Positions 1 through 8,573 of a stretch of DNA of 64,000 bases are shown one piece after another. The notes under the pieces are model-generated. The model was not told where the DNA came from, searched no databases, and saw only the letters and a list, made by a program, of their open reading frames with translations. The DNA is from Bacteroidaceae bacterium (GTDB lineage Bacteria > Bacteroidota > Bacteroidia > Bacteroidales > Bacteroidaceae), in assembly GCA_017965425.1 (NCBI GenBank), contig JAGCPY010000003.1:1-64000 (forward strand), read 5' to 3'. A program made the position numbers and the translations under genes. The first letter of the stretch is position 1. Every line of letters begins with the position of its first letter.

Positions 1-1064
1 TACCAGGAAAGTATGCCGCTGCGATGTGCCATCAATGTCATGGCAAATTTCTGCAGCAATGGCACCTTTGAGTCCTGTGCCTGCTCTACCCAGTTCATGA
101 GTACTTGCTGCGCCTGTTCTTTCGTCACCTGCATCCATATCTCCCTGAGTGACTCCTTGAGATAGTATCCCTTCATGAGCGGTGCGTTCATCTCAAGCGC
201 ATTCTCCAGCCTGTTCCTATGGCATGAGTCATATATATCCGCTCCGTTGCAGAGTAGCAGCCATCGTGTACCTTTGAGGACCTTACGCTTCATGAGGTCA
301 GCCTCCTGGTTATAAGCCAGCCTGCGGAGTTTGTCCAGCGTGTCATTCATCAGCTTGACAACGTGGAAATGGTCAAAGACGAGCGTCGCATCTGGAGCAT
401 TCTCTCTCACGGATGATATGAAGGCCGCAGACAAGTCTGTCGCCACCGCCTTTATCGCAGCCTTTGCTTTGCGTGCCTTCTTCCAGAACTTCTCAAGTGC
501 ATCGGCACCTTTCCCGTCTCCTACGTACACAACTTGTCCTGTCAGAAGATCCGCCACGATTGTCTTATAGACATGTCCCTTGCGCACGGCGAACTCATCT
601 ATTCCTATATACTCAAGCTTGCTCAAGTCCGGATTGCCGTAATGACGCTGGAGATACCGCTTCTGGATGTCCTTGACCGTATCCCACGAGATGTTCAGGA
701 ACAGTGCAACATCCTTGATGGTGCCTATGCGGGATAAGTCAACGACGTAGCGGGCAAACTTGTTCGTGTAGCTTCGCTTGCCTGTCACAAAATGGATCTT
801 CTCCTGGCGGATGCAACCACATGACTTGCATTCTATACGCTGTACCTTCATTCGCAGAATCGTTTCTCTATGGCCAACGGGAACACTCCGTATATCCCTG
901 TATATGCTGCCAGAACGGATAATCTTACGACTTTTACATTCCGGACAGCACAATTCATCCTTCCGTGTCTGAATATAATGAATATTTTGATTACCTTTGT
1001 ACTCAGTTTTGGTACATTCTTGGTGGCGGACACCAAATGCGTGATACAGATAGCTGGGATTCAT
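1..1064 (-). CDS. ISL3-family transposase (3' end beyond window)
   Basis: Transposase of an insertion sequence; the reading frame is open on the minus strand from an ATG at 1064 to the window edge, about 354 residues, so the C-terminus is missing. The N-terminus has an ISL3-type zinc ribbon (CCPEC near residues 39-43, CKSCG near 79-83), followed by a helix-turn-helix region (about 105-140). DDE catalytic positions are visible as GIDEF (Asp about 156) and ATDLS (Asp about 210). The motif FDHFHVVKLMND near residue 230 is typical of the family. A stop lies just upstream of the chosen ATG. No frameshift is seen in the visible part, so it may be active. It borders the polysaccharide locus that starts at 1227. 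Confidence 0.85.
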   Translation of the reverse strand, partial: MNPSYLYHAFGVRHQECTKTEYKGNQNIHYIQTRKDELCCPECKSRKIIRSGSIYRDIRSVPVGHRETILRMKVQRIECKSCGCIRQEKIHFVTGKRSYTNKFARYVVDLSRIGTIKDVALFLNISWDTVKDIQKRYLQRHYGNPDLSKLEYIGIDEFAVRKGHVYKTIVADLLTGQVVYVGDGKGADALEKFWKKARKAKAAIKAVATDLSAAFISSVRENAPDATLVFDHFHVVKLMNDTLDKLRRLAYNQEADLMKRKVLKGTRWLLLCNGADIYDSCHRNRLENALEMNAPLMKGYYLKESLREIWMQVTKEQAQQVLMNWVEQAQDSKVPLLQKFAMTLMAHRSGILSW

Positions 1065-1090
1065 ATTACTATGCTTTAGTTAGGGGTAAC

Positions 1091-1098
1091 CAAAGGTA
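1091..1098 (-). promoter_or_regulatory. -7 element TACCTTTG for the ISL3 transposase
   Basis: On the minus strand this reads TACCTTTG, matching the Bacteroidota -7 consensus TAnnTTTG. It sits 27 bases upstream of the transposase ATG. I see no convincing -33 TTTG. Confidence 0.45.
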
Positions 1099-1226
1099 GT
1101 GACTTTATCTTAGCTATCTTTCTTATGGCTCATTTATTTGTTGATTACCTATGCATTTGTCGGATGAACCAAAAATAATTCTTTCACTCTATTCTATTAA
1201 TTTTTTATCAGGAAGAGTATAGTGTT

Positions 1227-2444
1227 ATGAAGAATTCTGTATTGATTGTAGGAGGTAATCATCAGAATACCCTTGGAGTCATAGAGGCGCTTGGGGAAAA
1301 AGGTGTGAGCCTTTATGTCATTATTTTGGGACATTTTCAGTCAAGTTTTGTTTTAGAGAGTAAATATGTTGAAGAAGGTTGGATCTGTCAGGATGAAGAT
1401 ACTGTTATTAAAAGTATCATGGAGCGCTTCAGGCCGGAAGATGAGAAAGTTGTTGCAATAGCTTGTTCTGACGACGCAGCCAATATCTTAGATACACATT
1501 ATGAGCAGTTAAATCAATTAATGGTTATCCCTACAGTGTTAAATGCGGGTTCACTTTTATCTTGGACTGATAAGGAAAAGATGACTGAAACGGCCAAGAT
1601 GTTAGGATTAACCATACCTGCTTCATGGGTAATTGATGATAACACTATTCCTGATGATATTTGTTACCCATGCATAATAAAGCCAATTACAAGCGTTAAA
1701 CATGGAAAGAAAGGATTTGCAAAATGTTACATTAAAGAAGAGTTGCAGAAATATTTGGATGAAAAGAACATGGAAGATTCTGTTCAAATTCAACAATTTA
1801 TAGAAAAAGACTTTGAGTTTCAATTCATAGGCTGTTCACTTAATGCGGGCGAAGAAGTCATTATCCCGGGGCGGACACATATTGAGACCACAACAGGATT
1901 CAACAATCTAGTGTTCTTGCGTTACGACCGTTACGACCCATCCTTTGAAAAGGCTGTTGAGGACAGCAAACGGTTTGTGAAAGAAACTGGTTATTCTGGA
2001 TTATTTAGCATAGAATTTATGCGTGGAAAAGACGGGATGGACTATTTCCTTGAAATGAATTTCAGAAATGACGGTAACGGTATTGCGGTCACCTCATCTG
2101 GAACTAACCTGCCTTATATTTGGTTTTTATATGCGACGGGGGGGGATTATAAAACGGAAATAGCCAATAGTGAAGTTAACACGACTTACATGATGCCTGA
2201 GGTTAGCTTCTTGATGTCGGTTTTTAATGGTGATGTCTCTATTAGAGAATGGTTGGCTGACAAAAGGAAAACGACATGTTATCTTACTCGCTTCAAGGAT
2301 GACATCGCTCCTTATAAACAAATGATGCGAGAAAATCGTAAATCATTAATACAAGGGTTCTTCCTTTTTGTTTTGAGGAAGTTGCACTTGTTTAGTTTTG
2401 TGAGAAAAGTTAAAAGATATATTGAGAGAAAAATATTATCCTAA
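1227..2444 (+). CDS. ATP-grasp ligase (carboxylate-amine ligase type)
   Basis: A 405-residue ATP-grasp enzyme, predicted to activate a carboxylate as acyl phosphate and join it to an amine. It has an N-terminal Rossmann-like lobe (VLIVGGNHQNTLGV), an ATP-binding lysine and loop (CIIKPITSVKHGKKGF, about 147-162), and a metal-binding C-terminal stretch (FLEMNFRNDGNG, about 274-285). It is the first gene of the polysaccharide locus and ends 8 bases before the next gene. Its likely role is to decorate a sugar or glycan with an amino acid, but the substrate cannot be read from sequence. It is clearly different from the two other ATP-grasp genes at 27.9 and 31.2 kb. Confidence 0.75.
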   Translation: MKNSVLIVGGNHQNTLGVIEALGEKGVSLYVIILGHFQSSFVLESKYVEEGWICQDEDTVIKSIMERFRPEDEKVVAIACSDDAANILDTHYEQLNQLMVIPTVLNAGSLLSWTDKEKMTETAKMLGLTIPASWVIDDNTIPDDICYPCIIKPITSVKHGKKGFAKCYIKEELQKYLDEKNMEDSVQIQQFIEKDFEFQFIGCSLNAGEEVIIPGRTHIETTTGFNNLVFLRYDRYDPSFEKAVEDSKRFVKETGYSGLFSIEFMRGKDGMDYFLEMNFRNDGNGIAVTSSGTNLPYIWFLYATGGDYKTEIANSEVNTTYMMPEVSFLMSVFNGDVSIREWLADKRKTTCYLTRFKDDIAPYKQMMRENRKSLIQGFFLFVLRKLHLFSFVRKVKRYIERKILS

Positions 2445-2452
2445 TTATTATC

Positions 2453-3340
2453 ATGTGGTCAAAACTATTGTATAATCAGCTTTGGAATATAGGTTTTTGC
2501 CGATTGACAACCAGTGATTTCATAGCTTCTCAGACTCTACCATCTATTAAATGGCTAAATCATTCTTATAAAGACAGATGGTTTGCGGATCCTTTTATTT
2601 ATAAGATAACAGAGGGAGAGATTGTTGTTTTTGTGGAGGAACTGCCGATAGAGAATCCTAAAGGAATCATCTGCGAACTTGTGATAGATAGGAAGACCAT
2701 GCGTCTGAAAGAACGGTATGTGATGTTGGAGTTGGATACACATCTATCGTATCCTGCAATTATAGAAGAAAACGGAAGAACATACGTTTATCCGGAAAAT
2801 GGCCAATCAGGAAAACTGAATTTGTATGAATATGATGCCGTCAATCATAAACTAATAAACCCTGTATGTATAGTTGATGAACCATTAGCGGATTCTACCA
2901 TCTTTCGTATGGGAGATTATTACTATCTGTGTGCAACAAAGTATCCTGATACTCAAGAAAAAGTATATTTATATAAATCAAACTCCTTGAAGGGCGTTTA
3001 TTTACCTTGTTCCGAATCCCCATTTAATATTAACAAAGGGTGTTCTCGGCCAGCGGGTGATTGGATATTATCAAACAATGAACTATATCGACCGGCACAA
3101 GACTGTATTAAGCGATATGGACATTCTATTTCAATGATGTCCGTAGATATTAAAGATAATACCGTCTCTGAAAATATTATGTTCTCAGTTATTCCAGTTA
3201 GCTGGAGATACAATTTAGGAATTCACACGATAAATTTTAAAGATGGTTTTTGTGTGGTTGATAGTTTTGGGTATTTACATCCCGTCATTGCACGAATTAT
3301 CTTCTTCCTTATAAACATTAAGCACAAGGTAGGTTTATAA
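2453..3340 (+). CDS. GINT1-like / GH43-fold protein of polysaccharide loci
   Basis: A 295-residue protein that resembles the N-terminal beta-propeller-like domain of glucosamine inositolphosphorylceramide transferase 1 (GINT1), a GH43/levansucrase-like fold common in bacterial polysaccharide loci. Visible marks are WFADPFIY (43-50) and repeating blades of the type ITEGEIVVFVEEL, RTYVYPENGQSGKLNLYEY and GDYYYLCATKY. There is no signal peptide, so a cytoplasmic glycan-assembly role is more likely than a secreted glycosidase. It starts 8 bases after the ATP-grasp gene and is presumably co-transcribed with it. The catalytic function is not established. Confidence 0.6.
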   Translation: MWSKLLYNQLWNIGFCRLTTSDFIASQTLPSIKWLNHSYKDRWFADPFIYKITEGEIVVFVEELPIENPKGIICELVIDRKTMRLKERYVMLELDTHLSYPAIIEENGRTYVYPENGQSGKLNLYEYDAVNHKLINPVCIVDEPLADSTIFRMGDYYYLCATKYPDTQEKVYLYKSNSLKGVYLPCSESPFNINKGCSRPAGDWILSNNELYRPAQDCIKRYGHSISMMSVDIKDNTVSENIMFSVIPVSWRYNLGIHTINFKDGFCVVDSFGYLHPVIARIIFFLINIKHKVGL

Positions 3341-3417
3341 AACGATAGTTGAGTAGAAATAATTAAGTCCTTTCAAGGAACTCGTTCATCCAATGGACTA
3401 GAATTATTGTTTTCTAT

Positions 3418-4500
3418 ATGCAGTACTATTTTATTGTTGTCATAATTATAATATTAGCCGCATTTTTTACGGCTAATGGGAAAAAAACAAGTTCAGATAG
3501 AGTTCTTCTCTTTTCTGTATTCTTACTGTTTTTATTTAGTGCGTTTAGAATTGGATTTACACCTGATTACTATAATTATGAGAATCATTTTGATAATCCC
3601 GAGTCTGTATTATTAAATGAGAGGCATGACAACGAATGGTTGTACCGAATTATTGTTACCATTTTCTCGTATAGATGGGCGTTAGTACTACAATCAACCC
3701 TATTATGCATTTGTTTGTTCTTTGCCTTAAAAATTTTTGTAAATCAACGTTTTAGGCCATATTGCTACATAATTTTTTTCTTCTATAGCTCCTTTTTTCT
3801 TGGCCTTCTATCTGGATTTAGATCCTCCTTCGTCACTATTGGGTTGTTTTTGGCCATTATGGCGAAGAATGAATTTAAAATTGGTTGGATTTATGGTCTT
3901 GCGTTTATGATAGCTGCAGCAGGAATACATCAAAGTGGGTTATTTCTGCTTCCATTATTATTTATTCCGCAAAAGCCTTTATCTAAAACTGTTTCATCTG
4001 TATTACTCATCTTTAGTATTGCTCTTATTCTAGTTTCATTGTTTGGGGCCAATCTTATAAATATGCTTGTTCTCAGCAACATCCAATACATGGAAGAATA
4101 TGAAGTTTATATGCAGGATGAGATTTCTAATATTGTTTCCATAGGCTACTTTACAATCTTAAGACTATTATTGTTGTCTTATTTGTTCTTTTATAGTTTC
4201 AGTTTCTGCAAAAAAGAAATACCAGGAAATGAAAGTATTTTTGTTAAGTTAACGGCGCTTTTTTTTCTTATAAATTTTCTTCCTGGTGTTGGGTTAATTA
4301 ATCGCTTTTACTGTTATTTTGCTTTTGTTTCGTTACCAGGATTTGCCACAATGGTAAAATATGAGACAGATAAAAGGAAAAGGATGTTATTTATAGCAGC
4401 GTTCATATTCTTTAGTCTCTGGCGCTTTTATTTGTTTTGTATATCTCCTATATACACAACGTATTATGCTCATTATGGCAATATTTTAATAGGACTATAA
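3418..4500 (+). CDS. EpsG-family polysaccharide polymerase (Wzy-like)
   Basis: A 360-residue, highly hydrophobic membrane protein with about ten predicted transmembrane segments. The motif RIGFTPDYYNYENHF (about 44-58), just after the first membrane segments, is characteristic of the EpsG family of oligosaccharide polymerases (compare GxDxxxY). Expected role: polymerising lipid-linked repeat units on the outer face of the inner membrane. It is AT-rich compared with the 44-64 kb region. Its 3' end lies 75 bases from the IS4 element. A second, unrelated polymerase is encoded at 25.5 kb. Confidence 0.75.
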   Translation: MQYYFIVVIIIILAAFFTANGKKTSSDRVLLFSVFLLFLFSAFRIGFTPDYYNYENHFDNPESVLLNERHDNEWLYRIIVTIFSYRWALVLQSTLLCICLFFALKIFVNQRFRPYCYIIFFFYSSFFLGLLSGFRSSFVTIGLFLAIMAKNEFKIGWIYGLAFMIAAAGIHQSGLFLLPLLFIPQKPLSKTVSSVLLIFSIALILVSLFGANLINMLVLSNIQYMEEYEVYMQDEISNIVSIGYFTILRLLLLSYLFFYSFSFCKKEIPGNESIFVKLTALFFLINFLPGVGLINRFYCYFAFVSLPGFATMVKYETDKRKRMLFIAAFIFFSLWRFYLFCISPIYTTYYAHYGNILIGL

Positions 4501-4574
4501 ACTGTAGAAAAAATTGCTTTCATCAGAGCTTCTTTCCAAGATTTAATTTACAGATTGAAAGCCATATCTAAATA

Positions 4575-6166
4575 ATTGAAGTTCCGGAAGTTAATAAACA
4601 CGTGAATATATAGGCGCAAAAAAGGCATTGGAATCTTGCATATGTTGCAAGAAATGAGTACCTTTATGGTGCAAAACAAAAAAATCATTATTCCAATGCC
4701 AGCGCACAAAGTTACAAGATTTCTCTCAGAGATCAGCACATTTTTCAAAAAAAGTGATTCTGACCATGCAATGTTTGCCATTATGGACGTGATCAAGGGT
4801 ATAAGAATGAATGAATAGACCCTGTTCGGTCGCAAGAGCCGCTGCAACAGCAAGTATTCGCTGCTGCAGGTCTTCCAGCTTTTGTTGGTATGTCCCTGTT
4901 TCATGATCCGTAATCCTTTCAATATCTACGGCTCGCCGTTAGGCGGCAAGCTTGGTTGTCGTAAAGACGTGTTCTATGAGTTCCTCAACGATGGCCGTAC
5001 GGACTGGCGCAGGCTGATGTACCATATCGTCCGCCAGCTCTGGACGAAGGTCATCATCCGCAGTGACCATAAGTCTGACAATACCTGCCTGATGGTTGAC
5101 GACACGGACTTCCCCAAGACGGGTCGCCGCATGGAGAACATCGGGCGTGTCCACTCTCATCTCGAGCATCGCAGCATCCTCGGCTTCAAGGGTCTCTTCC
5201 TCGGCATCACTGACGGTGTCAGCCAGATGCTGCTCGACTTCTGCATCCTTGGCGAAAAGGGCAGGAAGGGCAACTATGGGATGAGCGAGAAGGAGCTCTC
5301 CAGAAGATACAGCATAGAGCGGAATGAGGACGATGCCGTCCAGACCCGCCTTGACGAGTATTCGATGAGCAAGATTGACCTCACCATAGAGATGATACGC
5401 AGGGCTGTCAGGCAGAAGATACGCTTTCGCTATGTGCTGGCAGACAGCTGGTTCACATGCGCTCAGATTGTCAAGTTCATCCGCTCCCGTCATATCAAGT
5501 GCGACTATATCGGAATGATAAAGGTCGGTGAGGAGGGCAAGACCAGATACCGCTTCGAGTGCAAGGATATTACGGCTCCTGCCATCATCAAGAGATTGGA
5601 CAAACGGGGTGAGAAGAAGTACAGCCGTAAGCTCAGATGCTGGTACATAAGTGCCGATGTCGTCTTTGCCGACACGCATGTCAGGCTCTTCTTCATTCGT
5701 CGCAGCAAGCGGGGACCATGGAGCGGACTGCTTACAACGGATCTCTCGCTGGGATTCTTCGAGGCATACAGGTTTTATTCCAGACGCTGGTCCCAGGAGG
5801 TCATCTTCAAGGAGAGCAAGGGACTGCTGGGGCTTGGGAAATGCCAGTCGGCCAACTTCGCGGCCCAGATTGCAAGCACAACGCTTGTGGCTATCCAGTA
5901 CGACATCCTCTCTGCCGTGAAGCGATTCATGGCTTATGAGACTATCGGCGAACTCTTCAGACAAGTCAATCAGGACAGCCAAGAACTGACCATCAGCCAA
6001 AGAATCTGGCAGGCGATTCTCGAACTGGTAACAGCCATCACCAAAGTCTTCTCCATAGCAGATGAAGAGGTTATGGATGCTTTGGTTAACGAATCTGACG
6101 AGCTTGCTCATATTTGTGACTTATATCAATGCAAAATGGTGAGTTAGGAACTCCCGAAACTTAAAT
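4575..6166 (+). mobile_element. IS4-family insertion sequence with imperfect terminal inverted repeats
   Basis: An element of about 1.6 kb defined by an 18-base left end (ATTGAAGTTCCGGAAGTT, 4575-4592) and its inverted counterpart at 6149-6166 (inverted reading ATTTAAGTTTCGGGAGTT), 15 of 18 matching. It encloses a single transposase frame. I could not find a clean target-site duplication, so the exact edges are approximate. It lies between the EpsG polymerase and a truncated glycosyltransferase, and it is more GC-rich than the AT-rich genes around it. Confidence 0.75.
4636..6147 (+). pseudogene. IS4-family transposase broken by an in-frame amber stop
   Basis: The frame runs from about 4636 (or the ATG at 4666) to 6147 but has one TAG at 4816-4818, between GIRMNE and TLFGRKSRC. 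No frame change is needed to continue through it. The downstream open part from the ATG at 4882 is 421 residues. It carries the DDE residues: MVDDTDFPK (Asp 73/74), VLADSWFT (Asp about 186), and a perfect IS4 YREK signature Y-x2-R-x3-E-x6-K in YSRRWSQEVIFKESK (about 298-312). The missing N-terminal 80 or so residues would normally bind DNA, so the shortened product is probably inactive. A sequencing error or readthrough at the TAG cannot be excluded. Confidence 0.8.
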
Positions 6167-6168
6167 AA

Positions 6169-6375
6169 ATTATTATTCTTTATCGTCGCTACAACCCCAA
6201 CACAGCCATAAGCAATAGACTTTTGGCATTTGCGAGAGGTTTTCCAGAGTTGGGAATAAACATAGACGTTGTCATGTTCTCATCGAATGAGAAATCTTAC
6301 AGGATTGAATTGTCTCTGCCTAAAGTTTACCATAATCTTTGTTCGATAGTATTCTTCATCTCCTCCTTATTATAA
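6169..6375 (+). pseudogene. glycosyltransferase N-terminal remnant cut by the IS4 element
   Basis: Starting right at the IS end, an open frame without a start codon reads IIILYRRYNPNTAISNR, then continues with FPELGINIDVVMFSSNE and stops at TAA 6373-6375. This matches the N-terminus of the next, intact glycosyltransferase (YFIPGAYLPNTAATNR, EIETNVLFFSSNN). It is therefore the start of a paralogous GT4-type gene that lost its ATG to the IS and its 3' part to another event. About 68 residues remain. Confidence 0.7.
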
Positions 6376-6386
6376 TAATTTTATTT

Positions 6387-7514
6387 ATGTTATATTTTAT
6401 ACCAGGTGCTTATTTACCTAATACGGCGGCAACTAATCGCTGTTTGGCATATCTGCGTTATTTATCAGAAAAAGAAATTGAGACGAATGTGCTGTTCTTT
6501 TCATCAAATAATGATGGAATAGTAATGCCGTCTATGGTAAATATCCGTGTAGAGAATATATGGAAAAAGTATTTGTTCAAGAGAGGCGTGTTGAGATATT
6601 TGTCCATATTCTTCAATCTTTTAAGATTCAAAAAAAGGCTAAAGAGAGGAGATGTGGTTTATTGTTATGAAAATGTGAACTATTGGAAGTTGTTCTTGAA
6701 GAAAGGAGTCCGTGTTTATTCAGAATACACAGAAAATCCCGATGTTATCGGGCTGGGAGGTAAGTTTCTTTATACTTCAAAAGCTCAATTTAAGAAAGCC
6801 TGTAAAAAGCTAAGTGGACTATTTGTAATTTCTACTTCGTTAAAGGAGTATTTTGTTAAATTAGGTGTGAAGGAAAATAATATACACATCATTAATATTA
6901 TAGTGGACGGGAACAGGTTTAAGGGAATTGAAAAAAAAGTTGATGTGGAACCTTATATTGCATATTGTGGATCGGCGTACAACAATAAAGATGGCGTGGA
7001 TCAACTCATTAAAGCATTTGCGATTACTCATAAGGTACACACGGATATCAAACTATACATCATAGGTGAGAGTCCTAAAAAAGACCAGGAATGTTCAAAC
7101 ATGAAATTAGCCTACGATTTGGGAGTGAAGGATGATGTGGTGTTTACAGGGCTCGTGCCTGCAGAGAAAATACCGCAGATGCTGATGAATGCTCAAATGC
7201 TTGTGCTTGACCGGCCAAGGAATGTTCAGGCTCAATATGGTTTCCCTACAAAGCTTGGGGAATACTTGTTGACGGGCAATCCAACTGTGCTAACAAATGT
7301 TGGTGATATGCGTTTGTTCTTGGAAGATAAGGTGTCTGCAATCTTTGCAGAACCCGACAATCCGGAGGATTTCGCTGAGAAGATGAATTGGTGCATAGAG
7401 AATCCTGATGAGTCGATGCTAATTGGGCAACGCGGGAAGGTTGTGGCATTGAAGCATTTCAACTATACAACGGAGACACGAAAGATGGTTGAGATAATGT
7501 TGAAAAATCATTAA
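6387..7514 (+). CDS. GT4-family glycosyltransferase
   Basis: A retaining GT-B glycosyltransferase of about 375 residues. I chose the ATG at 6387 because it places the conserved N-terminal strand and donor loop (MLYFIPGAYLPNTAATNR) at the start, as in homologues; an upstream in-frame start at 6339 would only add a stretch derived from the neighbouring remnant. The C-terminal nucleotide-sugar domain shows AYCGSAYNNKDGVDQLI, the strand VVFTGLV, and GFPTKLGEYLLTGNP in the place of the EX7E motif. It is expected to act on the cytoplasmic face, adding one sugar to the lipid-linked repeat. Donor unknown. Confidence 0.8.
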   Translation: MLYFIPGAYLPNTAATNRCLAYLRYLSEKEIETNVLFFSSNNDGIVMPSMVNIRVENIWKKYLFKRGVLRYLSIFFNLLRFKKRLKRGDVVYCYENVNYWKLFLKKGVRVYSEYTENPDVIGLGGKFLYTSKAQFKKACKKLSGLFVISTSLKEYFVKLGVKENNIHIINIIVDGNRFKGIEKKVDVEPYIAYCGSAYNNKDGVDQLIKAFAITHKVHTDIKLYIIGESPKKDQECSNMKLAYDLGVKDDVVFTGLVPAEKIPQMLMNAQMLVLDRPRNVQAQYGFPTKLGEYLLTGNPTVLTNVGDMRLFLEDKVSAIFAEPDNPEDFAEKMNWCIENPDESMLIGQRGKVVALKHFNYTTETRKMVEIMLKNH

Positions 7515-7534
7515 TCATTAATACACACTGAATA

Positions 7535-8563
7535 ATGGATACGTTAAGGATAAAGGAAATGGTGATGTGCCTAATAAGGTGGACATTATTCCCTCGAGGG
7601 ACAGAGATTTCTGTTTCAGATATACCATTTTATAGGTTTACTAGTGATGAAGTGGTATATAACTTTAATACCACAAACAACACCATCAAAACGCCGAAGG
7701 GCTATTTCCGCATTTGTTTGGTACATTTGGTCAAAAAAGAATACTTGACACAGTTAAAGCGTCTATATGAGAGTGTACCGGAAAACCAACGCCCTGAGAG
7801 AGGATATGACTTCTTTGTAAGGAAGGGGCTTAGGGACTGGCGATTGAATGGAAGAAAATACAGGTATCAGACATATAATGCCTGCTCTTCGTTGGCGGAA
7901 GAAAAGGTGGCGGAATTACTTGGTCTTGAACGCTTGCTAACCCGTTCTCATTTCTGTAGGGTGAGCATAGATGGAGGAGAAGAATTGGTAGGAACGATGG
8001 CTTCTTTTGCTGAAGGCGTGGACGTGAGAATGCTGAAGGACACTTTTCAGGATGTCTTTACTCCGGAATTGGCCAAGGAAGTGTCTAATCTGAATATCGT
8101 TGACGCGATCTGTTATGAGAAAGACCATCGTCCAGGGAATTACCATATCATATTGAATAAAATTGGAAAGGCTGTATCAATATCCTGTTTTGACAATGAT
8201 TCACCTTGGTGTTTTTCTCCGTTCGGTAGCGTAGACTTTACTACTTACGGGGGTGCTTCTTCAATAATTGATCAATCGGGAAGGATAAATCGATGTGCAT
8301 TAGATAAGTGCGTCATTGACAAGTTGCTTGCACTCACAAAAAAGGACGTGGTTACAGCACTATCACCTTATTTGGGAAGTAACCAAGTGAATGCTTGTTG
8401 GAAACGTGTTGTAGAATTGCAACGTGCTATCCAAAAAACAGAATTCAGGTATGATAAATGGACAGAGGAAACTGTAAGGGAAGAACTATCTGGAAGGTAT
8501 GGCAGGACTTACTATGTAGTGTTATGGGAACTATGTGAAGCCATCAAAAAAGGAATAAGATAA
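7535..8563 (+). CDS. kinase-like protein (PI-kinase/HipA/Fam20-like core)
   Basis: A 342-residue protein with no family I can name with certainty. Residues 121-165 (AEEKVAELLGLERLLTRS, then LVGTMASFAEGVD) resemble the N-lobe and hinge of bacterial PI3/4-kinase-like and HipA-like proteins. Residues 187-222 look like a catalytic loop plus metal-binding Asp: CYEKDHRPGNYHI (Asp 198, Asn 202), then SCFDND (Asp 220 or 222), compare DRHPGN...D. No signal peptide is seen. It sits between two GT4 genes with spacings of 20 and 10 bases, so a role in phosphorylating a sugar, glycan intermediate or locus protein is plausible but inferred. Confidence 0.5.
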   Translation: MDTLRIKEMVMCLIRWTLFPRGTEISVSDIPFYRFTSDEVVYNFNTTNNTIKTPKGYFRICLVHLVKKEYLTQLKRLYESVPENQRPERGYDFFVRKGLRDWRLNGRKYRYQTYNACSSLAEEKVAELLGLERLLTRSHFCRVSIDGGEELVGTMASFAEGVDVRMLKDTFQDVFTPELAKEVSNLNIVDAICYEKDHRPGNYHIILNKIGKAVSISCFDNDSPWCFSPFGSVDFTTYGGASSIIDQSGRINRCALDKCVIDKLLALTKKDVVTALSPYLGSNQVNACWKRVVELQRAIQKTEFRYDKWTEETVREELSGRYGRTYYVVLWELCEAIKKGIR

Positions 8564-8573
8564 AACAAACATA

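Noticed and set aside
992-999. Plus-strand TACCTTTG in the ISL3 transposase as an outward promoter for the polysaccharide locus
   Set aside because: No -33 element at a proper distance and more than 220 bases from the first gene; probably chance.
4939-6111. 390-codon minus-strand frame opposite the IS4 transposase
   Set aside because: The opposite strand has clear IS4 motifs; the minus-strand product shows no recognisable domain and is a shadow.
4560-6180. Target-site duplication of the IS4 element
   Set aside because: AT-rich flanks (ctaaata and aaattatt) look alike but give no convincing exact direct repeat.
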